In this document: piece by piece, positions 29,972-44,338 of the stretch | Layout of the letters: every line of letters starts with the position of its first letter | How positions within the stretch are numbered: the stretch's first letter is position 1 | From: Onthophagus taurus | Taxonomy: Eukaryota > Arthropoda > Insecta > Coleoptera > Scarabaeidae | Direction: 5' to 3' | Length of the DNA stretch: 64,000 nucleotides | Assembly (NCBI RefSeq): GCF_036711975.1 | Contig: NC_091973.1 | Span: forward strand, 3,906,001 to 3,970,000 | The notes under the pieces: model-generated | The model's input: only the letters and a program-made list of their open reading frames with translations | What the model was told of the DNA's origin: nothing | Database searches by the model: none | Program-made: the position numbers and the translations under genes

Positions 29972-32900
29972 ATGAAAAACATGCGGATACCAACCAGGCC
30001 AGCCCCTTCTATTGAAGAGGCTCGTCGAAACAAAAATAACCAACAACAAAAGTAAGTATATCTTGATATAATCAATATATATCACACCTACCTAAAACAT
30101 CAATACACCAAAATAATCCTTTTTATAGAAATACTCAAATGCAAAAAAATATCAAAAAGAAACCGCCACCACGTCCGCCGCCACCTGATTTATCAAAAAT
30201 TCAAAAAAGTAAATCAACATGGGTTTTAAATCAAAAAGATGATGATTGTATGATCGAGTGGAGCCCACCGTGTTCTCCAAAAACAAGTCGTTTAGTTAGT
30301 GGAAGTATATCAAGTTCTTTTAATAGTAGCACCAGTAGTTTGGCTTCAAGTAAAAAAAGTTTCGACATGGAATCATCCCCTTTTAACATAAGCCCATGGA
30401 ATAGTGGCCTTCAAACCTCCGCTCAAATCAATATGCCTACCATAATCAGGGCTCAACCACCAAAAAAATCAGCCAAAGCAAGTGTTAAAGTGCCTTCGAT
30501 AGTTCCTGGAACTTCTAGAATGCCTAATTCGAATTATTCACCACCAATGCCTACAATACCACCACCAAGTCCTCCAAAAGATGTTTCTGATGGAATTGTA
30601 CCCTTCGGATTGGCTTTGTTTAATTATGCTGGTAATCATCCTGATGATCTTCCTTTACAGGTATATTATACTTTTTTTTATCATATTTTCTACCTTTCTA
30701 TAAATAGAGGTTATTCATTAATTAAAATTCATTTCAAATTATAGTGGTAATGAGTTATAAGTCATCCAAATTTCACAAAAATCCTAGTCAAAAAAAATTA
30801 TCAATGTTATTCCAGATAAGAATTATCAATCAAAATCGATAATAAACATTATTATCTTTAAATTAACATTTAATTATAAACAAATCATAAATACAATAAA
30901 ATTTCGATATAATGGATTTCATATCATGTAGATATATTTTAGTTTTGATGCTAGAACTAACACTAGAACTAGAATCATTCGAGGTCAGCCATTTTAAGAG
31001 AGTGTTAGTTCTACTTTTAGTTCTAGCACCAAAACTAACACTAGACCTTGAACTAAAATCATTCGGCTTTAGCCGTCTTAAGAGACGTGCGGCTAAACCC
31101 GAATGTTTCTAGTTCTTGGTCTAGTGTTAGTTTTAGTTCTAGCACCAAAGTCCTAGAACTAGAATCATTCGGCTTTAGCCGTCTTAAAAGACGTGCGGCT
31201 AAACCCGAATGTTTCTAGTTCTAGGTCTAGTGTTGGTTTTAGTTCTAGCACCAAAACTAACACTAGATCTAGAACTAGAAACATTCGGGATTAGCCATAC
31301 GTCTCTTAAGACGGCTAATCCCGAATGATTCTAGTTCTAGATCTAGTGTTAATTTTAGTTCAATAATAATATAAACCTAGACCTAGAACTAGAAAATTTC
31401 TTCAGACGCACTGCTAAACCCGAATATTTCTAGTTCTAGGTCTAGTTCTAGTTTTAGTTCTAGCACCAAAACTAACATTAAACCTAGAACTAGAATCATT
31501 CGGCTTTAGCCGTCTTAAGAGACGTACGGCTAAACCCGAATGTTTCTAGTTCTAGGTTTAGTGTTAGTTCTAGTTTTAGTTCTAGCACCAAAACTAACAC
31601 TAGACCTAGAACTAAAATCATTCGGCTTTAGCCGTCTTAAAAGACGTACGGCTAAACCCGAATGTTTCTAGTTTTTGGTCTAGTGTTAGTTTTAGTTCTA
31701 GCACCAAAACTAACACTAGATCTAGAACTAGAAACATTCGGGATTAGCCATACGTCTCTTAAGACGGCTAATCCCGAATGATTCTAGATCTAGTGTTAAT
31801 TTTAGTTCAATAAAAATGTAAACACTAGATCTAGAACTAGAAAGTTTCTTCAGACGCACTGCTAAACCCGAATATTTCTAATTCTATGTCTAGTTCTAGT
31901 TTTAGTTCTAGCACCAAAACTAACATTAAACCTAGAACTAGAATCATTCGGCTTTAGCCGTCTTAAGAGACGTTCGGCTAAACCCGAATGTTTCTAGTTC
32001 TAGGTTTAGTGTTAGTTCTAGTTTTAGTTCTAGCACCAAAACTAACACTAGACCTAGAACTAAAATCATTCGGCTTTAGCCGTCTTAAAAGACGTACGGC
32101 TAAACCCGAATGTTTCTAGTTCTAGGTCTAGTATTAGTTTTAGTTCTAGCACCAAAACTAACACTAGATCTAGAACTAGAAACATTCGGGATTAGCCATA
32201 CGTCTCTTAAGACGGCTAATCCCGAATGATTCTAGTTCTAGATCTAATGTTAATTTTAGTTCATTAAAAATATACATCAATCTAACGCTGAATAACAATT
32301 AAATCAATTTTGGCTTATTACTGATTACTTAAAATCATTCCGAATCAATTATTAATCATTATTTATAGAAAAGAAGTTATTTAAAGAAAGGAAGATATAT
32401 TAATATACACTGAGGGTCAATTAGAGTCATTGAGAGCCTTAAAAATAGAAAATTATTCATTGAGTTAATTAATTTGAAATGATTTAAAATTAAATTTATC
32501 TATTTTCTTCAAAAATTAATCAATTTCTAATCGATTTTAAATACAACGCCATTGCAGTCGTAATCGGAGCGAATGAAACGAATTTTATCGATTAACAAAA
32601 GCTCGTAACTCATAAAAAAAAAAACGTAAACCTTATTTTGGCTTACCGTACAAAAAAATGTATGGAAATGAGTGAGTCACCGAAATGAGAATTAAATAAC
32701 TTAGTTTAACTGGGTAATAACATTTTAGATTTATATTTTAATTAAAAGGAATAATACAAATATACAAATACATAAAATAAATAATAATAATAATAATGAA
32801 TTTTCACCCTGACCTTGACGTTTCCATAAATTTACTCGGTACCTTTCCTGGTTGGTTCCTCCGCGTTGGCAGCTCTCTTCGATTTCTTGATATAACGTCC

Positions 32901-35900
32901 ATTTCCCGGGGTCCATTTCCGTTTCCCTTCAATTCTTACAGTCACCGGTAACGCAGGTTGTTCCTCTTCGCGTTTTATTTCTTGTTCCGGTATCGGCTGA
33001 TTTGGTCTCATTATATAATAGGTTTGATGTGAATTGTTCAAATTTGAAGAGGTACTGGGTTGTTGAAAGCTTGAAATTTCATTAGGAAATGTTATTGGGG
33101 GAGTGGGTTCATAAAGAAATGGATTTTCGTAATGAGTGATCGGATAATTTTTGAAAAATTCTATAGTAGAGCCTATAAGGGATTTCCACATTTTCGTTAA
33201 TTGCAAAGCTTCTTCTCTTTTAGCGACGACAAGGTGATACATTTCCATCACTACATCGCGCGTTAAACGTTTCGAACCGGTAATTCTTTGATATTCGTTT
33301 ATTTGTGCGGTCGTAAAGAGATCAATGCATTTCAAAATAACGCGATTATAATAATGTTGGAGTCTTGCTAATGTTTCTTCGAATGAATGGTCGAAGAAAT
33401 CAATTGGGGCAAGGCGACGTTCTCTTACCAATGGTGTTGGAGGAAGTCGATAAGTTGGGTGATAAGGAGTAATTGTTGGATAAGTTTGCACCGGATAAAC
33501 AGTTGGCGTTGGGGATGGAAAATATTGGGGTGGTAGCGAAGGATAGGGAGGAAGAGGAGTAGGAATTGGTCGAAATGGGGTAGGGGCGGGGGTTGATGGT
33601 TCATAAGTAGATTTTGGGATATTTACTGGATTTACTATTTCTATTCTTGGAGTATTTTCATTCATATTGTTGATGTTATCGTTGTTATTGTCATTGACGA
33701 AAACTTGCGGATAGAATTGATGATTCATTTTGCTTCTTCAATTTGCCGTAGGATATGCACCCAACACTTTAACTGGTTTAAAGAGAACTGAAAGGATTGT
33801 TGTGTGTTAGAATTGTTTTGAAACTGATAGAATAAAGTTTTGATTCTTACCGTGGAATAATTCTTCTTCACCGTTCGGATTGTTGAAAACAAATGGTTTT
33901 TAATCTATGAGTTACCCAGAATTATTGGTAATTTCGCATTGGTGGGGAGTAGTTAATTGAGGGATTGGCTGGTTTTGTGGATGATTAAGGTGCTAATCTT
34001 TATTCACGAATTGTTGCGCGCGATAAATTAAAAAAAAAAGAAAATAGTAACTATTATTTCTTTTTTATTGGCCTTTAAAATTTTTTGAAGCAAAAATTAA
34101 AAAAAATAATTATAATTGTACTGAAAATAATTAATTAATAAATAATACAAACACCAAAAGCGATTGAGTTTTATCGTTATTACTCACTTGCTATTTATCA
34201 ATAGAAAAAAAAGAAAACATCGTTTACTACTGATTCAACAGCGTTTTGTTAATTCTTAATTATGAATCAAAAATTGTTTTTCTCAATTAATTAATTTTTT
34301 TTTTAAACTTACAATCAACAAATGCGCTTATAAAATCATTTCCCAGAAACTCGAGATATAGGAATATTTATGAAACTAAAGCTGCAGCTTAAACAATTAA
34401 ATCGTGTTTGATATAAGTTAATCTTGCTTCTTTCATTTCAACGTGAGTTGCTATATTTCAAGGCCAACATTAATTTCAAAAGTATTTTGTCCTAATTTGG
34501 CCGAAATAAATAAAATTTTATTATTTTTAAATTAATTTGATTAAATTAAGTAGTTTAACCTTAACCTTGATTTTTTATTTTTATTCTGTATATAATGCTA
34601 AATTATATATGTTTTGAACAACAATTAAGTCTACCTGATTTGCCAACTACCTGCTACTTGATCATATTAATTAGATTGACTGATTATGACGATGTCGATA
34701 ATAAATTGAACAATAGACACAGTGTCATAAGCATGATTTAGTCAAATTAAACTGAGGTTGCTTACAGCCGAGGTTCTAGAATTAACACCACTACAAGTCA
34801 AAACTGGTTAATAAAGCAGCATCTTGGCAGTCACCCACCACTCAAAACACAGTCTCGATGAAGCTGAGGATGCAGAAAGTATGATTTAGCCCAACTAAGC
34901 CGAGATCGCTTGCGGGCGAGGTTCAAAAATTAATACCACAAGAACTCAAAAGTGATCAATACTGTAGGGTTTGGCTACAACTGGATATAATGTTATATAC
35001 TTTTAATCAAGTTTGTAAACTATTCCAGGTTGGATGCAAAATTTTATATGTTTTGAATAACAATTGGGTAAATCTGAATTCTCAAAATTAATATTTTTAA
35101 GATGTAATGTCACAATTGCTGAGGTCACTTAAAACCGAGACTGTGCTATATATGTTGTCCAATTTAATCTTGGTGCGGCATCAATTACCTTAAGTTTAGT
35201 AGTGGTGGGTTGTAGCCAAGATGCCTCGTCTTAATTTCTTACTACGTCATTTGGTCGTTTTGAAAATGACATAACAACCTCTCAGTTTGAGTCAAAATGG
35301 CGATTAATACATTTTCCTAAAGATTTATTAATCGATGTCAGCTCCGTTTGAAGCTATACATATTATATTCGTTGCGTATTAAGAAAATATGAAGTGTACA
35401 ACAATAGAGTAAATAACAATATGAATGAATAGCACCGATAAGATTATGAATTGCGTACTATCAACAAATAAATCTTGAAAGTTACTTTGAAAATCGCTCA
35501 AATAACCAATATCTTAGTTTTCGAGGAAAATCCCAAAATGTTGAGCTCGGTAAGACTATGAATGTTATTTCGAGTCGTTATTAATTGTAATTTTTTTATC
35601 AATTGTCATTCCCGTTTTGGTCAATTATTATTCATTTTTCATCAATTTTTATTCTTTATCACGTTTTATTTTTGTTTTATCACTTTTTGTTCCGTTTTTA
35701 TCAAATTTTATTCTTTTTTATCAAACTTTTATGCTGTTTCTTATCAATTTGTATTCCTGTTTTATAAATCTAGCTTTTTTTAAAGTTTATGAAAATAAAA
35801 TAAAAAAATTAACTCACATTCCTGCGTCATCCGCTGTCATTATTGACCAAATACTTATTTTCTGTATACAGGTTGGTTCAGATTTTAATCGGGAAACTTT

Positions 35901-37866
35901 ACTAGGACGTAGTACTTGCTAAAATAACACAAGTTTTTTGTCTCTTTAGTTTTTTTCTTTAAGTAAAGAGATAAAAATATTCCATTGCGTTAAAAATTTC
36001 TTTGTGTTGTACTTTGGCAAAAAATTATTTTTTAGAAAAATTAATTATTTGGTATAACCTAACTCTAAATAATCTCTTGCAACCTCAAAATGGTTTTATT
36101 TCTTAATTATAATCGATTTAGGAGAAAATAACACTTCATTTAATTCGACTTTTTTCAAAAATTTTTATTGTTCATCGAGAAAATTTTAAATTTCTTACAA
36201 ACTATCCTCAAACATTCTTTTACAATACCACGAAATTTCATTTCTCAATTCCAAACCGTTTATGAGTAAAAAAAAATTTAATTATTTATGGATTATATTT
36301 GCATTATGAAATTATTCATTGTGCTTGTTTTAATCTTTCGTTGATAGTAACATAACCAGATAAAAAAAACTGTTGATTAGATTGAAATAGAATAACTGGA
36401 TCGGATTTTTTTTAATTATCGCAAAGAAAAAAATGTATGAGTAATAAATATTTTTATTTGAAAAATGTTGGTTACAAATTACTACATGATTATATGATAT
36501 AATTTATAATTTAAGTAACAAAGTGGCCGATATAAATAGATTAACAATTGGTAGAATTGAATTACAATAAAAAAATTAGCCTTTCGCACTTTGAACTTGA
36601 ATAATTAATAAAATCATTTCATAGCGGCATTTGAAGTATGGCTAAAAGTGTTGTTATTATTATGAAAATTCATTCTTTTCTTTTTGGGCTCATTCACATC
36701 TTCAGTGCTCCATTTGCGTTTTAAAGTATTATTAAGTACTTCCCCCCTATTTTGAGTATCTCCACTTTGTCCAAATCTATATACTGGTCTATTTGCAGCT
36801 TGACCATAATCGAGATAAGCATAATAAGCCGCAATATTAAATTGTTCTTGTTCGCTAATTACAACAAATGGGGGAAGAATTGTGTAATTAGACATTGGCG
36901 AATTTTGAAAGAATGCAGCTGTTTTTTGTAAAACATTAACCCATTGGCGATCCAAAAAATCAACTTCTTGTAGCTTTGTACGCATAACTCGTGACATTTC
37001 TGCCAAAACGTTAGGTGGAAATAATCTGCTTGATGTATGCCTTGCATACTCAACGTTTTGATACAGTGTATAAGCAGAGAGATTTCTATCAATTACATTA
37101 TTGTAAAACGCTGTTACTGGGTTTAGGCAGCTCTCCCAAGCTGTTAATGGGTACAATTCGGGTCTTTGAGGGCGCATAAAAATCGATTTTAAAACCGGAT
37201 CTGTTCTCCAACGAGCTTCTTTTTCATCCAAAGATTCTTGGTGCGTAGATGATGTTGTTGCCGTTTGTTGTGGTGGCGGCGGATAGTGAGGATGAGCACT
37301 CATTCTAGTCTAAATAAAAAAAAAATTTAAGACTTGAATCATTTAATTTTTTTAATTTGTTACCTCTTACACTGAACAAAGCTCACAAGAAACTAATGAC
37401 GAAAAGGTGTTCTTATTGTTAGTTGTTTTATAGTTGATAGAAAAAGAAAAAAGGTGATTTATATGGCGCGCATGCTTATTAAGATTTTTTGGAGATTTCT
37501 ATTAAATTTGTTTAACGCTTTGGTAATAGATGGCTCTAAATAATTTAATTTTTGCCACAGGAAAACGACATAGTCTACTTAATCAAGCGTTTAGATAAGG
37601 ATTGGTTATATGGAAAAGTGGGTGATCGAGAAGGAATGTTTCCGCGTTCATTTATTGAGATAAAAATACCGCTCACTGATGAAGAAGATGTGGTAACGGC
37701 TTTATACGAATTTGTTCCCCAAATGGTTGGGGATCTCGCCCTGAAACCTGGTCAAACCATCAAGGTGCTACGTAGGGTTTCAGACGAATGGTTATTGGGT
37801 GAATCGGATGGTATTCGCGGACAATTTCCAGCTAATTTTATCGATCGAATTCCATTGGGTATTTAA
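29972..37866 (+). CDS. Adaptor protein with two C-terminal SH3 domains
   Basis: Exons are 29972-30051, 30129-30660 and 37561-37866, with phases 2 and 0, giving 305 residues. The N-terminus (MKNMRIPTRPAPSIEEARRN) leads to a proline-rich stretch (KKPPPRPPPPDLSKIQ) and a serine-rich linker. SH3-1 (residues about 183-239) is split by the big intron: GLALFNYAGNHPDDLPLQ, then ENDIVYLIKRLDKDWLYGKV and GMFPRSFIEI. SH3-2 reads VVTALYEFVPQMVGDLALKP, then DEWLLGESDGIRGQFPANFI. Both keep the ALYDY-like, Trp and P-x-x-Y/F positions. The likely role is binding proline-rich partners in endocytic or cytoskeletal signalling; it resembles SH3D19-type adaptors, but orthology is not certain. The 6.9-kb intron holds satellite A and two minus-strand genes. 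Confidence 0.85.
30930..32290. repeat. Palindromic satellite A, array 2 (intronic)
   Basis: The monomers are the same as at 23390-24680: the CATTCGGCTTTAGCCGTCTT palindrome and CTAGTTCTAGGTCTAGTGTT flanks. This array is more varied and includes units with a GGGATTAGCCATACG variant. A longer-period subrepeat, roughly 31370-31790 against 31800-32250, carries a TTTCTTCAGACGCACTGCTA block. It lies entirely inside the large intron of the SH3 gene, 6.2 kb from array 1. Confidence 0.93.
32832..33728 (-). CDS. Uncharacterised intron-nested protein A (298 aa)
   Basis: One uninterrupted coding exon of 298 codons lies inside the large SH3-gene intron on the opposite strand. The first 110 residues are rich in Asn, Pro, Tyr and Thr. 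Residues about 118-215 form a helical-looking domain (LARLQHYYNRVILKCIDLFT, MYHLVVAKREEALQLTKMWK, FFKNYPITHYENPF). The tail is basic and could be a nuclear signal (KRKWT, KKSKR). A noncoding exon probably precedes it, with a donor-like GTAAGAATC near 33851. The domain and tail align with protein B at 36614-37303, so this is a real family. I do not recognise the family. There is no signal peptide or membrane segment. Confidence 0.8.
   Translation of the reverse strand: MNHQFYPQVFVNDNNNDNINNMNENTPRIEIVNPVNIPKSTYEPSTPAPTPFRPIPTPLPPYPSLPPQYFPSPTPTVYPVQTYPTITPYHPTYRLPPTPLVRERRLAPIDFFDHSFEETLARLQHYYNRVILKCIDLFTTAQINEYQRITGSKRLTRDVVMEMYHLVVAKREEALQLTKMWKSLIGSTIEFFKNYPITHYENPFLYEPTPPITFPNEISSFQQPSTSSNLNNSHQTYYIMRPNQPIPEQEIKREEEQPALPVTVRIEGKRKWTPGNGRYIKKSKRAANAEEPTRKGTE
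33729..36613. other. Intronic stretch between nested genes A and B, no gene seen
   Basis: AT-rich, with low-complexity T-rich runs at 35560-35790. At about 34720-34990 a degenerate repeat appears twice (AGCATGATTTAGTCAAATTA and AGTATGATTTAGCCCAACTA, each followed by GAGGTT...). Short ORFs at 35562-35922 are low-complexity and not believed. Leader and 3' UTR sequence of the nested genes must be included. Confidence 0.5.
36614..37303 (-). CDS. Uncharacterised intron-nested protein B (229 aa), paralogue of A
   Basis: A single coding exon of 229 codons. The acceptor-like ATTTAG just upstream of the start, and a GTAACA donor near 37362, suggest a noncoding first exon. The N-terminus is Pro- and Gln-rich. 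Residues about 65-145 (FYNNVIDRNLSAYTLYQNVE, MSRVMRTKLQEVDFLDRQWV, FFQNSPMSNY) match protein A in order and spacing. The tail repeats the LKRKWS...EPKKKR pattern. It lies about 2.9 kb from gene A, same strand, in the same host intron. Function unknown; the basic tails hint at the nucleus. Confidence 0.8.
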   Translation of the reverse strand: MSAHPHYPPPPQQTATTSSTHQESLDEKEARWRTDPVLKSIFMRPQRPELYPLTAWESCLNPVTAFYNNVIDRNLSAYTLYQNVEYARHTSSRLFPPNVLAEMSRVMRTKLQEVDFLDRQWVNVLQKTAAFFQNSPMSNYTILPPFVVISEQEQFNIAAYYAYLDYGQAANRPVYRFGQSGDTQNRGEVLNNTLKRKWSTEDVNEPKKKRMNFHNNNNTFSHTSNAAMK

Positions 37867-39428
37867 TTTAAATTAAACAAATTAAACAATTTATAAAAAA
37901 TATCCTAGCTTATTTATCTGAAATTTTGTAATGATATTGAATATTTTTTTATTAATTTATTAATTAATTGATTTCGAAAATAATGAAAACAGGGTAAAAA
38001 ATTTTAAACGCAACAGAAATTTTTTATTACAAGCATCCACAAATCTTTCTTTTTTTTGTGTATTTGTTAACTAGTTTTAACGAAGTGTAAATATTCTCCT
38101 CGCTTCTGTTAGTACCAATTATTTTTTGTTTGTTTTAAAAAAAAAGTATTAGTTGATGGTGTGATAACGAAAAAGAAGATTTTGTATTTGTTAATATGAC
38201 CGTTTAGTTTATATACATTCCAGGTATTTTTCAATATCTATTCTAATCACGAAATAATACTCCACGTGAAAATTTATTCTTCTCTTGTAAACTGTATTTA
38301 ACACAACCGTATACAAAAATTAAAAAAAAAATAGAACGTGAAACGTTTGAATATATATATTTTTGTAATCTACTTATACATGTAAAAGCAATAACAATGA
38401 TTAAATAAAAAATGTGTACTAAAAATCGAGTTTTATTCATAAACAGTAAAACCTCTTTAAAAGCACTTTAAATTGTATTTTTAGGATTTTGATGAAATTT
38501 TAAATAAAAAAAAAATCATTTGATATTATATTTTTATTTAAAGAAAAAAAACTGCAATTCTACAAGATTTGAAACGATCAACGTATAACAGTGACGGGGG
38601 TGTTAACAAATTTGGTCTGTTAACGACAACGAATTGACAAATTGTTTATATAGAGACGCTAAATTCTCGCACGTGTATTTTTTATTTTCTTACTTATCGA
38701 ATTAATAAGCATTATTTTGTCTTCTTCAATTCCATCGACATGATTCTATTCATTTTTTTAAAATGATATACTTAATTAATCATTAATTGAATTAATAAAC
38801 CGAAAAATTATATAATCGTGTTTATTATTTTCTAATTTTTTTATTAATCTAATTGATAAATACACTTCATTTGTACCAAACATTTTCCGCTTTTTTATTA
38901 TTTTTTTTTTCTTCAAAAATGATTAGTTACAATAATTAATGTCTAAATTAATAATTAATTTTTACCAAATTTCCCAAAAAAAAATTTTTTTTACTTTTAT
39001 TTACAAAACTTATCTTACCTGAGACAACAAATTGTCAGTCTTATACAGTAAACGTTAAGTATCTACAATGGTGAGTAAAAGAAAAGAAAACAAAACATTT
39101 TCTTTCCTCAGCCACTGTAAAAACCGATTTTTTTTTAATTTGGCAAATTAATTAAAATAAATAACATTAACCAGCAATAATAATTTGATATACAAAAAAT
39201 GAAAAATTCAACTGTTTTTTTTGCGCAATAATAATAAATTAATATAATTAACCGTTTCAGCAATTTTCTTTTTCTAATACAATTCCCTTACTGTATATAC
39301 ACAAATATATATACCATTATTTATCACATATATTTCACATATTTACAAAAAAAACGACTCGGTGCTTTCTAACAAAGTTTCTTTAAGCGCGTAAAGATTT
39401 CTGTTTATTCATATTAATATTCTTAACG
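37867..39428. other. Intergenic region between the SH3 gene and CHIC2 3' ends, no gene seen
   Basis: The two genes converge here. The sequence is very AT-rich with several AATAAA-type signals (for example near 38403 and 38502) and should hold both 3' UTRs. No conserved coding or repeat structure was recognised. Confidence 0.55.
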
Positions 39429-43346
<3,918 letters not shown>

Positions 43347-44338
43347 TTATGTTTTTTTGATTAATATAAAGAAACGAGTAGGTTTTTGCTTAAGAGTTAA
43401 TAAAAAATGACGTCGAAGATCTTATTTATAATGTGGGTTGTGTATTTTCTAACGTACACTTTTTGATGGATTTTAAACGGTTTTTAAGTTTAATTTGGTC
43501 TCTCCGATACAATATATTTTAAACAACGTGTTGTTCGATACCTTTGTTTGTTCTCTGCTAAATGTTAGTCATTTTCGGTGTACGTTCATGAATTTATTTT
43601 CTACGCAATATTCAAGGTCGTTGTTATTTAAGAACGTATCCTCGTTGTAGATATGTATAGAAAACTTCAAAAGTTATCTAATCGATATGATTTATAGTAA
43701 ATTTATTTAACCCTTGCGTCGTAATCCTTTATATTCTTCGCGATTTCGATATCTTTCATCATCTTTCTTCGTTTTTTTTAAATATTTTGTTGTATTACTT
43801 ATGATACGTTCGGTATATTATCAATACCAACTTAAATCCTGAAACAAAATTAAAATTCTAAAAGTGTATGTTAAAGGAAATTTAATAATTTGTTTTAATA
43901 AATTATTATTTTTGAAAATTTTCTAATTGAGGGGGAATTTTTTTTTATTCAACAACGACAATAATCTAGGACAGATGGAGACGTAAAATGTGAGAGGTGC
44001 ATTGCTAGAGAGTCCATTGGCAGTTTTATGTTGGAAGGGAAACGGAAAGCATCGAGAGCCGCTTAAGGCCAGCTGTACAGGCTGTTTGCCGTTTTTTTTT
44101 CTCAACTTCGACGTCTTTAAACTTCTTAACAAACAACCGCGTCGTCAAAACGGAAGTAACACACTAATTAACCCAAAAAACAGAGAAAAAGACAAAGTAA
44201 GTGTATTAAAAAAATTTTTTTCAGCTACATTTTTCGAACACGTTTTTATATCGACGTCTTTAAGGAGAGGTTACGGATCAATTAAACGATTTCTAATCCT
44301 AACATATTTTTTTTTAGAACAATCACAACTTAATAATC
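43347..44338 (+). promoter_or_regulatory. Divergent CHIC2/ZNF706 region with ZNF706 leader exon
   Basis: The two start codons are 992 bp apart and diverge. On the plus strand a noncoding exon seems to end at 44196 (GACAAA, donor GTAAGT). A 121-bp intron runs to an acceptor TTTTTTTTAG at 44317, followed by 21 bases of leader before the ATG at 44339. A shared promoter around 43400-43980 is likely but unproven. Confidence 0.55.

Noticed and set aside
35562-35922. Hydrophobic ORFs suggesting a small membrane protein
   Set aside because: They come from a T-rich low-complexity run translating as Phe/Ser/Leu. No conserved pattern is seen.
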